DNA from: Ephemerocybe angulata
Taxonomy: Eukaryota; Basidiomycota; Agaricomycetes; Agaricales; Psathyrellaceae
Assembly (NCBI GenBank): GCA_013368325.1
Contig: JAACJK010000006.1
Location: 605,543-669,542, forward strand
Direction of reading: 5' to 3'
Length of the DNA: 64,000 nt
Shown: in pieces, positions 32,541 to 44,702 of the stretch
Position numbering within the stretch: the first letter of the stretch is position 1
Layout of the letters: every line of letters begins with the position of its first letter
Made by a program: the position numbers and the translations under genes
Notes under the pieces: generated by a model
Told to the model about the DNA's origin: nothing
What the model saw: only the letters and a program-made list of their open reading frames with translations
The model's database searches: none

Positions 32541-33573
32541 TCAATAGAAAGCAGCAGGCGCCCATTTGTACAAGAAAGAAGTCACCAAGGCCCCAGCTCC
32601 AAATCCTGCGAGGATCTTTCCAACATCAGCGACCAGCCCTCGGCCAACCATAATATTGTGACCCTTGGTCGGGATGCTCTCGTCATCTGGAATGGGGTAC
32701 GATACGCCCCTTGAGCGCCAATCCCCGAGGGGCTTCGGCGATTCGTACGCAAACTGAACTGCTGGAACACCGTCAATGCTCTTCGGATTGGTGAACCTCC
32801 AGTAATTCTTCAGGCCTTTCTCGCGTGGGAGCTCGGGCACAGTCGCTGGCTTCTCCGAGTCGCCGAGACCTGCCAAGCAGGAAGCATAGTGGTCATAGTC
32901 TTCCTGTTCCTTCTCGACAGATATCATGCGATGCTTGTTTCGAGGACCCCTGTAGGTGTAGAATGGGATCGCAAAGCCACAAGACTGGACGGGGGTAGCT
33001 ATGAGACAGGCGTAGTATAACCCGAAGGGCATGGAGGACGACGTACGGTTCCGACTTTGTGGACATCAATCCAGATGACCGACCGTGAGCTTGGCTGGCG
33101 CTTCTCGAGGGGAAGGATCTCTTCGTATTCCGGCGTTCCGAACTCATAAGCTTTGGCTAGTAAATGCCCTTCAGGACAGCTTTCCCTTAGCTGGGTAGAC
33201 GCACAGACGCACCTGTACCAAATAGCCTCACGATATTCGGAGGGCCCTCAAAGGCACTGAACAAGATCGTGATCCTCCCATTCTCATTCGCATGCGCGAT
33301 GGTTTCGGCGCCGCTGCCTGTGAGGTCCTCGTACCACACTGCTATGCTTTTCGCCTTTTTGAAGTTGACCGGAGAGTCTTCTGTGATGCTTTGGGAGTCG
33401 ACGGTTTTGCCGTCCTCGGTCTCGATCATGACGTGCATCGTATCTTCGTATCCCTTCGGCGAGACGTTAACATGGCCGTCTTCGGCGAGCGGTGCGGTGG
33501 CAACCCAGAATAGCTTCTGTTCCATGACCCAAGGTATGAGGTTACCGGGAAGATGGTCGAAAAATTTGCCCAT
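32541..33573 (-). CDS. Pyridoxamine-5'-phosphate-oxidase-like protein A (intact)
   Basis: Split-barrel FMN-binding (PNPOx-like) fold. Exon 1 (from 33573) carries MGKFFDHLPGNLIPWVMEQK, FWVATAPLAEDGHVNVSPKG (the strand and loop that usually bind FMN phosphate), VWYEDLTGSGAETIAHANEN and GRITILFSAFEGPPNIVRLF. Exon 2 gives EFGTPEYEEILPLEKRQPSS then RSVIWIDVHKVGT. Exon 3 begins SCGFAIPFYTYRGPRNK. The C-terminus holds a short hydrophobic helix (ILAGFGAGALVTSFLYKW), so the protein is probably tail-anchored. About 340 residues, three exons, no lesion. Two broken paralogues lie at 35.5 and 45.0 kb. The SCGFxIPFY segment is typical of fungal members of unknown substrate. Confidence 0.88.
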
Positions 33574-35389
33574 TTTGAGAGAGCTGGAGGCGTAAAAGGT
33601 AGGTATGACCAGGAAAGCCTGAGGTTGGGTAGGTGAGAAGAAGGAAGATGGAGCTGTGGGGTTAAAGTGGGGCGAAGATATAGGTACAGGAACCAGACTA
33701 AATTAATTAATTAAGCTGGCCAACACACCCCCGCAGACCAACGCGCACAAAGCATGGAAGGTCCATTCAGTTGCGTTCGCCATCAAGGGAAAAAAGGAGG
33801 ATGACCAAGGGTCGACGACTGATATGGCTTCGAGCTTTGCACGTTAAGGATCGATTTTGGCTAAAATAGGAAGGCGATTGTATTGGAACCACTGCGCAGG
33901 GAAGTCTGGGCCTATTCTACTTACGATTAAGATGAGATTCACGTTTTCGGGGGGAAGGAAACGCCAGGTTGACCCTCGCAATGCTCACACACGATGCGAT
34001 ATGGCCAACCTCTGATTCAGGCCCGCACAACATTCGCCCTATTGGGAGTTCCTAATTCTTCAATGAACCAGCCTCGCTTTAACCTCGTTCAAAGTTCCGG
34101 GGAGCCAGGCAAAACTGGCAGCCTTCGACGTGTCACTTGACGAGGTGCCTACCTCGTAGCAATCCTGAAAAGCGAAGGCCAGCGTGAGTGACTGCGACGC
34201 AACATCAACTTGCGATACCAGCGCGAGGCCTTTAAAGGAACTGTTAAACGGTGGAGGGGTTCGGGAGTCGCCGTATGTCGAGGGTGAAGGACGGGCGCTT
34301 ATCAGAGGGCAAGCCGAGTGAAATCGACGCGGGGATGAGACCGAGCGGAAGGTCAAGAACCCAGGTAGTTAAGAGATTGTAGTCCCAAGTTATGGGGTCT
34401 AGGATGCTGAAGAAGGGTGCGAGAAAGCTGCAGTCAGCAGGAGAGGACAAGAGAGGACCAAAATTGACGACATGCGCAGTGGACAGCCACTGCACAGGGG
34501 TCAATCATGAATTTCGGCAGTTCCCGGTGCCCGAATGCCGATGTTCCCAGGATCGCGGTTCGCTCACGCAGGCTCACGCGCTCGTTGTTTTCTCCCTCTT
34601 CCTTCACTCAGGCTCCTACTATGGCGAACTCTTAAGTCCGCATACCTCAGCGCTCAGACGGCCCGAATGACCTATGAACTTGCAGAGCTGATCACCATGT
34701 TATCCCGGCGGCTCGGACGCCATCTCTCAATCGATTCAGCACAGAGCGACTCGAACGGTTGATCCACCTTTGCCTGGTCCAAACGAACTTACGCTCTTCT
34801 TCAGTTGCAAGGCTACCTTTACTTCAGATGCTACTCTAGCAACCTACCGAATATGCCCGGTCGCTGTCGTCGCCTAAATATTTGAAACCATTCCTCCCCT
34901 TCGGTTTGGACGAGCGATTTCCATCCGTGACTCAGGCACCTGAAACCAGGCTTTGCGTTCAACAACGGCATATCGAGTCAGACTTCAGTGCGCGTCTAAT
35001 TGTCGAACGTGGCAGTACGCGAAAGCAAGGCAGAAAGCTGTGTGGTGCTGGAACCCATTCATTTCACCCATGACTTATCCCAGGAGTGCGTATGAGGATT
35101 TGGTTATTTCCCGAGCTCAACTAAACTTGTGTACTTCCTTGATGCAGGTTGGCATGGGACCTAAGTACCAGTAATGAATGGGGGTCTCAACTACTGTATG
35201 TAATCGTCGAGCAAAGATCGTGTCGACTGCAACGCACTCGCAGCGGATTACAGGCCGAGTCAGAGTACGAGCCCGTGCCGAGCTTACCTCTGATTTCTGT
35301 ACCATGCCGCCATACCCTCTGCGCTTAATCCGCAGTGAAAGTCACAGCCCCTTCAACAGTCAACTTATTTCGAGTGTTTCACCCCATGC
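33574..35389. other. Intergenic, with a possible decayed minus-strand coding fragment
   Basis: On the minus strand, 34504 to 34244 and then 34258 to 34060 form two overlapping frames (one containing TWVLDLPLGLIPASISLGLP, the other GLALVSQVDVASQSLTLAF). They look like one coding region interrupted by a frameshift around 34245-34275. I do not recognise the product and give it low weight. The rest holds the divergent promoters of PPOX-like genes A and B. Confidence 0.3.
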
Positions 35390-35396
35390 TATATAA
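35390..35396 (+). promoter_or_regulatory. TATA box of PPOX-like gene B
   Basis: TATATAA lies 97 bp before the start codon at 35493, the usual spacing in fungi. Confidence 0.5.
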
Positions 35397-35492
35397 CCAG
35401 GCAATGCAGGGACCAACCTCTGCCGGTCCATCTCTCCTCACCCCTCACTTCTACTGCAGCTGCCAATAGCAGTATCTAATTGACTTGCAAAC

Positions 35493-36556
35493 ATGGGCAA
35501 ATCATACGACCACCTTCCTGGCAACCTCATCCCCTGGATTATAGACCAAAAAGTATTCTGGGTCGCCACAGCACCTCTCGCGGAGGATGGCCACGTCAAT
35601 GTCTCGCCCAAGGGATACGAGCGCACCTTCCATATCATGATCGACACCGAGGACGGCGAAACCATAGACTCTCATAACATTCCAGAAGGGTCCGATTTCA
35701 ACTTTAAGAAGGCAACGAGCAGAGCGGTGTGGTATGAGGACCTTACAGGGAGCGGAGCGGAGACGATTGCGCATGCACGAGAAAACGGAAGGATCACTGT
35801 GATGTTCAGCGCGTTCGAGGGTCCCGCGAATATTGTAAGGTTGTTTGGTACAGGTACGTGCCCGCGTTGATATATCTACGAGCGAAACGATGCTGATATA
35901 TACTCTGCAGCCAAAGTGTACGAGTTCGGTACTCCTGAGTACGAAGAACTCCTCCCTCTCGAGAAGCGCCAACCAGGTTCGCGGTCCATCATCTGGGTCG
36001 ACTTCCATAGAGTCGGAACGGTGCGTCCTTCCGAGATAAACCTCCCGCCGGAAGTAATACTCACATGTCCGTTTCATCGTACAGGCCTGTGGTTTCTCCA
36101 TCCCATTCTACACGTACGTACAAGGGTCCCCGAAATAAGCTCCGCAGGATAGCCGCGGCCCTCGAGCAAGAGGATTACGACCACTACGTCTCATGCACCG
36201 CCGAGCTGGAAAAGTCTGACGCAGCTGAACCCGCCGCTACCGAACTCCCCGGCAAGGGCCTGAAAAACTACTGGAAACTCAGCAACAACAAAAGCATCGA
36301 CGGAGTCCCAGCGATTCAATATGCGTACGCCTCGAAGCAGCCGCTCGGAGATTGGACTGTCAAAGGCGCCGATTTCCGTGTCCCGGACGACGAAAGCATC
36401 CCACCGAAGGACCAGGCTGTCACAAAGGATCCCACTGCTGTAGTTGGGAGAGGACCGTTTGAGGATTTTGGGAAGCATTTCGCTGGATTTGGAGCTGGAG
36501 TGATGTTCACTATTTTGCTATATCGATTGGCCCAGTCAATTCATTGGGCCCATTAA
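35493..36556 (+). pseudogene. PPOX-like protein B, frameshifted by a 4-bp tandem duplication
   Basis: A paralogue of gene A with the same three-exon layout: exon 1 35493-35853 (MGKSYDHLPGNLIPWIIDQK), exon 2 35911-36020 (ending VDFHRVGT) and exon 3 starting after the acceptor at 36084. In exon 3 the expected FYTYKGPRNK is interrupted because GTAC occurs twice in a row (36114-36117 and 36118-36121), where genes A and C have it once or a diverged form. The reading shifts and meets a stop a few codons later. Downstream, the original frame stays open to TAA 36554-36556, including the hydrophobic tail FGAGVMFTILLYRLAQS. Decay is therefore recent. An alternative acceptor restoring the lower frame was not found. 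Confidence 0.7.
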
Positions 36557-37697
36557 GTCTCTTTAATTGTTTGTTGGCGGGCACACCGTTCTACTGCCAC
36601 CTCTCTTCTATCTACCCACATCGTATAATGGCTGCGCTACCCTACATATCAAGGTGTACCTAGACCTTACTTGCATTTATCTAGGCTAATAACCCGGAGG
36701 TGATGAGGAGCTCCGCCACAAGCAACATGCTTTCGTCACCCGAACTATTCAAAGTGGATTGAACGCGTTCAATGGCGCGTCCAAAGGTCTTTCGCGCGAT
36801 TTCAACCCCGAAAAACGCGTCGTGCGGAAGGGATCACGTGGCCGACTCCGGCTGCCACAGGCGCTTGGTGAGAAATGATTGGGCGCTTGATGTCAATTAT
36901 GCCTCGAGGCATGCAAGCACCACGCTGCTTCCCCGGAGCACTCAAGACGAGGCTTTCATATGCGCTATGAGATGCTCTGAGCCACTCAGTGGCTTACAAG
37001 GCATGCAGGGCTGAGCACCTCGAAGCAACTTTCCCAGGACGGAAAATAATGTTCCATGCAACCCCGCCTAGGATGCACTGCACTGGCTACGATCGGCCTG
37101 CATTGCAACGTGGGCTGGTACATATCTCCTAAAACATACGACGACGAACCAGAAGCCACCCACATCACAGCAGCCCACATACCGATCGAATATTAACGCC
37201 ATTTTGGGGCTTACGACGAAGCTGGTTGCTCTTCGGCTCCTCCACGCTCATTCATTCGTCTTCCACAGATAATCTGAGCCCGGTATCTTGGCTAACTCAT
37301 TAACGCCCCCGATAACGCTTTGGAACCAGGCCAGCCGCCGTGCTGTTCAATCGCAGACTGGTAGCCACTGACTAATTCGATCGCCGACTGGCATGTGCCA
37401 GCCGCGCCACTCGCCACTCATGATATAAAGTGGCTAGTCTCTCTTTCTTTCCCCCCATCGCAGGTCTTTCCATTACATTCGCTTCCTCTGGCGGCACTCC
37501 ATGGCGAGTCGTCCTCATCTCGCTCTTGACCTACACGTCAGCTTCGCCACTCGCCACTCAACGACCATCTCCTGCCCTCCAAATGGCGAACGCTCAACTG
37601 GTTGCGCCTCCCAAGGGCAGCGATGCTACGCCTCCCCACAGTCCGTCCGATACCCGCCTTACGCTATCTCTCCTCACTAATCCCTTCCATCTAGGAT
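36557..37697. other. Intergenic
   Basis: No supported gene. Short frames (for example 36772-37014) lack coding character. The right end grades into the intron-like repeat array. Confidence 0.4.
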
Positions 37698-38717
37698 GTC
37701 CGTCGTCAACTTCATCCCTCCTCGCGCTAACCCCTCTAACATGTTCCCCAGTCATGAACCTCGAAAGGCGACCGGCGACCTCTAAAAACCTTTATAAAGT
37801 CCGTCTCGCCCTCGTCGCATTAACCCCCTCTAACCCGCGCCCCAGTTTTTTGTTATGTAGTGCAAAACGCTACATGGCATCCGGCCGCTCAAAACTCAAA
37901 ACCTCGAAAGATTTAAACAAGCAATGCTCGCAAGCGACCCTCAAACTCTTTATAAAGTTCGTCCCACCCTCCTCGCACGAACTTCCCCTTCTAACCCGTG
38001 CTGAAGCTCGCAGGCGACCCTCCAAATATTAATAAAGTTCGTCTCATCCTCCTCGCGCAACCCTCCGAGTCTAACCCGCACCCAGATAAATTATGCCCCG
38101 GTGAATTGCCTCAAGCCTCAAGCCCCACTGTCAAACAGCCGAAAGAAGAACCAACCCAAACCCCCACCCCCACCCCCCACACACACACACTCGCGCCTTC
38201 ACTGCAGCCGGCCACGCTGCACACTGGGGGCGCACAAGTCCCGCGACGCCGCGTCCCACTCCCATCGCAATCCTGCAAAGGAGAACGAGCAGTGGGCGCA
38301 CCAAAGCCCCGCGGGCCGAGTACGAATCCGAAGGGGAGAACCTCTGTTCTACCTGGGAGTTAAACGGCCAGGCCCACGTCTCAGGACCTCTGAAGAGTCG
38401 TACTCGGGGTGTGTAAAAACAAGGCCAGTCGTCTCCTTTTCCCGAAGTGGGTGGGAGTCGGGGCCTGCGACCGGCTCCTTCCTCGTGCCCCCTTGCCGCG
38501 GGACTTTGGGCTTACGCTTCTTCGGAAGTAACCAAGAGCACGTTCAAAAATTCTCTTTCTTTCTCTAAATTTTGATCAAGTTCGTCTCACCCTCCTCGCG
38601 TCAACTCCCTCTAACCCGTTTCCCAGACACGAAGAACCCCAAATACACGCAAATGTCACAATATTTCATAAAGTACGTCTCACCCTCCTCGCACCACCCC
38701 TTCTAACCCACGCCCAG
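37698..38717 (+). repeat. Array of six intron-like repeats
   Basis: Six related segments of 45-57 nt occur at 37698-37751, 37799-37845, 37957-38013, 38037-38085, 38580-38626 and 38673-38717. Each opens with GT(C/T/A)CGTC, continues with a C/T-rich body containing CCTCSTCGC, then has a CTAAC branch-point-like box and ends in AG (CAG). Five are preceded by AAA or CAA, most often within a TATAAA/CATAAA context. They therefore look like near-identical introns separated by 45-500 nt of non-homologous or weakly homologous sequence. The last is followed 7 nt later by an ATG opening a basic, Pro-rich frame (MPPKRPTKQPKKPPTLD). No protein family is recognised in the spacers. Confidence 0.65.
38137..38567 (+). 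repeat. Duplicated module, copy 1
   Basis: Pairs with 38749-39090. Best conserved parts are CCCCGCGGGCCGAG (38307-38320) with the following GTACGA and TACTCGGGGTGT, the stretch from CCTCGTGCCCCC at 38481 to about 38556, and AGAGCACGTTCAAAAATTCT. Offsets between the copies differ (593 at the left, 525 at the right), so an internal indel of about 70 bp separates them. Confidence 0.6.
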
Positions 38718-38748
38718 CTACAACCATGCCTCCCAAGCGGCCAACCAA

Positions 38749-39090
38749 ACAACCGAAGAAGCCCCCCACACTGGACCCCAACCCACCCCAAAACACACCC
38801 GCGCCCCCAAAGGGGGCGCACAGTCCTGCGACGCCGCGTCCCACTCGCAAGTCGTCACATCTACTTAACAGTACTGTGTCGATGAGTCGGCGCACAAAGC
38901 CCCGCGGGCCGAGTACGATTCCTAAGCGTTGGAGAGTCGTACTCGGGGTGTTTCTTTCTCTTTCTCTCGAAGTGGGTGGGAGCCGGGGCCTGCGCCCGAC
39001 TCTTTCCTCGTGCCCCCTTGCCGCGGGACTTTGGGCTTACGCTTCTTCGGAAGTAACCAAGAGCACGTTCAAAAATTCTATTTCCCTCTC
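38749..39090 (+). repeat. Duplicated module, copy 2
   Basis: Diverged tandem partner of 38137-38567. Both copies are preceded by an intron-like repeat, so the duplicated unit was probably intron-like element plus module. Frames through it are Pro/Arg-rich and not recognisable. Confidence 0.6.
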
Positions 39091-39458
39091 TTTCTTCTCG
39101 ATACTTCTGCTTCTCTCTGGTCCTGAATCCACAGACGGGCTTGTTCCCGAACGTCGTAGGGTTAGCTCGATACTTACCTGCCCCCGTCATTGTAATCCTG
39201 CTTCTCAATTCTTGCTCACTTCATCTCTGTAACGCCTCCAATGAATCATAAGCGCATGAAGGCATCCTTCATGAAGGGGCACCGCTGCAAACACCTCTCA
39301 CTCTCACACTGCAGATAGACGTATCTATGAATGATATAATAGTACAAATTGACAGATGCAGATCGAAAGCGATGCGTGTACGAATAAACCAAGAAAGCGA
39401 CAAACTCTATGCGCCAAACCACACCAACATAATCTTGACATCTCATGCCCCTCACGCC
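39091..39458. other. Intergenic
   Basis: 3' flank of DNA2; nothing recognisable. Confidence 0.4.
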
Positions 39459-42400
39459 TCAACTCTCACTCGACACCAAATCCTGCAAGATCGGCCTCCC
39501 CTTCAACACCCCAGTCGCCTTCTTCAACTCTCGCTCCCTCCCACTCTTCGCACTCCCACCAGAATTCACCCTCTCTCTCCCCTTCTCCTTCCCCTTCTCC
39601 TTCAACCCTTTCTTCGCCTCCTCCACTTCCTCCTCCACCACAATCGACTTCCTCGCCTTCTTCTTCGGCGGCGGCTTCTCACCACCCCCACCCTCCACCT
39701 CCTCCTTCTTCTTCGAAGCAGCAGCCTTGGCCCCAGAGAACCACGCATCAAGTGTCCCATTCCCCTTCTTCGCTTTCGCCGCATTCTCCTTCTCCTTCTC
39801 CTTCGCCGCCACTGATGAAGGATGAGACCTCTTCAACGACGCGCCCGAGACCGGTTTGGAGGTTCCTTTCGACGAGGAGGAGGATGTGGATGAGCCACCT
39901 GGAGCTGAGGATGTTGATGACGAAAGGGCAGATGCGGGCTTAACAGCCTTTTCTCCTTCTCCTTCTCCTTCCCCTTGGTATCACCCTTGCGAACGAAGAA
40001 CCCACTCTTCTTCGGCTTCGCTGGTGGAGGGGCTGGCTCAGCGTCAACGACCATAACATCGTCGTCGTCCTCGATATCGATCACCGCATCCGCCTGGGCT
40101 TTGTTGGCACGTTTCGACTTGGCCCCCTTCTTCACTTTCGGTTTGGGCTCGGTGAAAAACTCGTCGACGATCTCGACGTCGTCATCATCGTCAACAACTC
40201 GTTTCCGCGAAGACGACGATGCCTTTCTGGACTCCTGCTTCACACCTTTTGGAACAGGTAGTTCGACGGGGCTCGACTCCACCAATGTGCAGTCAACGTC
40301 ATCCATCTCAACCTCGATTTCTTGACGGAGCGTCAAGTCCTGGTCCATAACCGCCTGATCCTCGACAACAGGCTTGACATCCAGCGCCACTTCATCGACA
40401 ACACAGACGTCCTCCTCCTCCATGACCTCCTCCTCGACGTCCGCATCCTCCTCATCGCGCTCCAGATCCTGTTTATGCACCACATGAGCACCAACAGGCA
40501 ACTCATACACCCACCCTCTCCCTTCCATCAACTCAAAGAACTGCGCAAGCAACGGATCAGACTTCAGCGTCTTCCGCGAGCCAAAGATTACAAGCTTGCT
40601 CCTGGCACGCGTGAACGACACGTTCATCCGTCTCCAATCCTTCACGAGTTCGCCCACCTACACCCCAACACATATATCAGTAAACGCGGAGCGCAAATAT
40701 TCAGCAGAATAGGAATAGCGCACCTGTCCATGATCATTGCTCCTAACCATCGAAACAACAACACACTCCTTATCCCTCCCCTGACTCTTATCCGCAGTCA
40801 AAACCTCCACCTCCTCTCCCTCCTCATCCACCGCCCTCCCCGTGCTCTTCCCAGCAAGCAACAAGCTCTTGATAAGCTTCACCTGCTGCCTATACAGACT
40901 GATCACCCCAACGTCCTTCTTTTTCAAACCCCACTTGCCCACCAGCGCCTCCACAAGCTGCACAACGAGCTCCGCCTCGACTTCGTTCTGCACTAAATCA
41001 CCCACGCGTGAATCATGCGCGACGCCCGGACCCATGCTATCCGTGTCAACGAAAACCGCTGTCGTCTCCGGCGATGCAAGATGCGCCAGCCAGCAACTCT
41101 TCTGGTCACGCACTCCCGAACACACTTGGAGTTTGTCTCCTTGGTCAGCCCACTTCTTCTCCAACGCGCGCTGCCGGCGATGGGAAGCGTCCAACCAAGT
41201 CAATTCGCCCTTGCTCGGGGCGTTGGGAAGAACCAACTTCCGGTTCGCGACTTCCACAGAACCACACTTCAGCCTGTCGCCATAAATAAGCTTGTTCGAA
41301 AGCGCCATGATATCCTCGTTCATGCGGTATTGCTCGCGCAGGTCGACAACACTGTCAGGGTGAGCGTCTGAGAGACGGCGGAAGAGGGAGACCTCAAGGC
41401 CTCCACGACGCGCGAGAGGGTTCTTGACCTACGTAAGAAAGATACCGGTGAGCAGACTACAAGCACAGACGAAGGAAGGCACGTACGAGAGGAGGCAACT
41501 GGAAATGATCACCGACAAGAATGAACTTGTCCGCATATCTCAGAGGGCCAAGGCACGTAGGAAGGGTTATCTGGGATGCCTCGTCCACAATGCAGTAATC
41601 GAACCGGCGTCGATTGAACAAGGAACTAGGACCCAGATTAGCACATGCAACCTCTCAAAAGTGTATCGTCACTTACTGATCCACCGAGAGACAAGTAGCA
41701 GCTACAACAGGCGGGCCCATCCACTGCGCCTCCAGCTGCTCCACCGTCTCTGCCTTCCTCCTCGCACTCAACGTGTACTTCCTCACGTCCGGGTGAATCT
41801 TCTCCAAGTTACCCAACCGCAAGACTCCAAAACCCAGACCAGCCCCGTTCTTGTCCTCAGCCTCGTCATCGAGTTTCCGCAAGATCGTGTCGACGGCAGA
41901 GTGGGTGTAGCTGGTGAGGAGGACCGTCTTGCCTTGAGCCACGAGAATCTTGATAAGGGCAGAGATGACCGTCGTCTTTCCAGTTCCAGGCATACCGAGA
42001 ACGAGGGCGTAGTCCTCCGCGCTGAGGACCTTGCTGACCGCCTGCTTCTGCGACATGTTGAGGTTCTTCACATGCTGACTAGAGCTGGACTCGACAGCAA
42101 GAGATTCGGGAGGAATGGAAGGCGAGAAGAGAGGCTTTCTCAGGTCGACGACCAGCTCCAGCCTCTTTCTGTCCCCATTCGCGTAGAACAGCTGTGCAAG
42201 GTTATTCCTCATCCGTCCCATACCACCGAATAGCTCGTCCTTGTCGATGCGGAACACGACTTCGTCTGCAACGAATCGGGGACCATCTTTCCGCATCCTC
42301 GCCCGAATCCACTCCAGGTCCACTTTATGGTCAATACCCAGCTTCACGGCATCAGGTGTGAGGTCCGTGATGAAGCCCTGGGCGAATGCGAGGAGGTGAG

Positions 42401-44702
42401 GTTCTACGGACACCGTTATTGGATCGCCGACATTGAGATGCCCATTGAGCAAGTTCCGTTGGTCCGACTCCGAAGGCCCTTGGCTCGATGCAGTCCACCT
42501 CTTCGACCTAACGAAAGTGTAAGAAAACTTGTATACCCTCCCTTCTCCCGCAGGTGAGGACCCAGCTGCGTTCTTTTCGTCCTTCTCTGCATCCTGTTCA
42601 ACGCCCGTCAGAGGCTTGACAACCATCCCAGCGAAACACCTCCCCTTCTTCTCCCTATCCTCTGCACCAATCGTCCACAGCTCTCGCCTGAACCTGACGA
42701 GATCCCTCTCTTCCAACGACAGGAGCGTCTCCCACTTCCGGAAAAAGAGCCCCTGCTCCGGCGTAAGATGCCCCGTCTTCAAGTCGTATGTGTTCACGAG
42801 AGATTCTGGTGCGTTAGACGCGGTAGGAGGTGACTCCAGCATAGGCAACTTCGTTTCCGGTGTCTTAGCCGAGTACGCGTAGCGGTAGAGCATGCACGTG
42901 TCCACCGTGTAGCATCTCTTGCAAGCATGCTCATCGTCGATGGGAGGAGGGAGGAAAGTCTCAGCACCCATCCCAATCTCTTCGATATCCTTTCGTTCCT
43001 CCTCGTCCTTGTTCCTCTTCCGGTTGAATTCTCCTTCTCTCCCGACTCGCTTGATCATGTACCCTGCGAGGGCATTACGGGCAACTATAAGACCCCTAAT
43101 TTCGTTGCGACTTCTTGGGACGCGGACGACGGTATCGCTCTGGGTGTAGTACAAAAGGCCATCCGGGACGTCTGTGCCGTATCGTTCAGAGGCCAGAAGG
43201 GTGTAGAGCATCGTTTGCGCACGATGCTCCAAACCCGCAAGTGAACGACCCGTCTTGATTTCGAAAGGACGAGGGCCACTGGTAATCGCAGGTGACGGCG
43301 GGGATGAAGACTTTGAAGTGGAGGATGATGTGAGGTACTTGTTCATGGCGCTGTTGTTTGAGACGGCAGGGGGAGTTTCTGAGATGACGGCCTCGACGGT
43401 TGCATCCACCTTCCCCTTCAATCCGTACTTTGGCGACCAGATATCTTCTTCGATTTCATGCAGCTGGGGGATGGCGAGCAGGGCGGCACTGTCACTAGAG
43501 CGAGCACGGGTGTCGCTCAGTACGGCGTCAGGCTGAGAATGTGGCATGAGTAGGCGAACTAAATTAAAAGTCGGAACCGCCATACCTTCGGAACGTCTGA
43601 GATATATCTCTCCTTGAATATCTGCAGGCCAATGGCTCGCTTCCGAAGCTCTGTCCGGGCTGTAACAATGCTGACATTTAGCGCTAGGAGCATTCCAAGG
43701 CCATTGAGTAGAACCTCTTCTATCTGCTCGTTGATCCACTCCTCTTCCCATCGCTTTTCAGAGAGACAATTTTGCATGACTTCGTGAAGCATGTTACCCC
43801 ACACGAGTGCAGGACTGATGTCGTTGGAAGCACGAACGAGGGAGGATAGGAGTGGTTTGCGTGCACATTGCGGTGCGTTCGAAAGGGCGGTGGCGGTTAG
43901 AAGGATGTCGGGGTGGAGAATAAGGAGGTTCGACTGTGAGGTGATCTTGATACTCGGTTTCGCTGAGGAGGTGTGTTCGAACGGCCCAACAGCGTTTACG
44001 ATGTCGCCTAGAGGGAGTAAGCATGTGCCAGAGAAAGGAGTGAGGTATGCATACCTGGCCGAACGTCGGTGTCATACCAATCGTTCTGTAGATATATGAT
44101 TTGTTGGTCTTTCAAATCTTTCCCTGAGCGAACGTCCAATTGCTGTACTTGTATTAGTACTTGCAGCCTGGAGTAAAGCTAGGGCATACCTTGAACCACG
44201 ACCCTTGAATCTCCACTTCGCCCACCGCATCGACAACGCAACGTGTATAGGGATCAGGCACGAAGGCCTTGGCTTCTGCGCCAGCTCTAGGTTTCACCGT
44301 TGGTTGTGGAAGTAAAACAGAGGAACGTTTCTTGGGAGATGGTTTCTTCGGACTAGGGACCCAATCGTCAAAGTCCCAATCCTCGGCGCCAGCGAGAAGC
44401 TCGTCCATGTCCACATCTGCCACTGGCCCGCCATTGTCACTTTGTAGCGTAGTGTTTCCAATACGTTGTTTCTTCGGCGTCTGGTACGATGAGGAGGTGG
44501 TCGCCTTGTTGGTAAGATCTATGAGCCTCGACGTCGTGCTGGGCGTCGAGGGACCGGCTTCGGCGTTGGGGACATGGTGGCGGGAGGGAAAAGGCGATGG
44601 GCGGGGCTTGGCGGGAAGAGGGGCAGGCTCGAACGAGGCGTCGAGGCCTTGCAGGAGGCCTGCCATGAAGTCGGCTTCGGCCTCGGGGTGTGCTGGAGCC
44701 AT
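39459..44702 (-). CDS. DNA2: DNA replication helicase/nuclease Dna2
   Basis: Processes long Okazaki flaps and resects DNA ends. The start at 44702 ([20 protein letters not shown]) opens a disordered N-terminus. Then come the OB-like and nuclease parts: [13 protein letters not shown], the first Fe-S cysteine in [33 protein letters not shown] and FEIKTGRS (PD-(D/E)xK core), then the remaining Fe-S cysteines in [12 protein letters not shown] near 42900. The SF1 helicase follows: [17 protein letters not shown] (Walker A, near 41980), DEASQIT-type motif II near 41580, [10 protein letters not shown] motif and [15 protein letters not shown] (motif VI, near 40600). A long charged tail ends in a frame containing [10 protein letters not shown], resembling a PCNA-binding box, and stops at 39459. 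About eight exons; no lesion. Estimated 1,500-1,650 residues, somewhat longer than yeast Dna2 owing to the tail. Confidence 0.93.

Noticed and set aside
39327..40996. Plus-strand Leu/Ser/Pro-rich frames opposite the Dna2 C-terminus
   Set aside because: Low-complexity mirrors of Lys/Glu-rich codons in the Dna2 tail.
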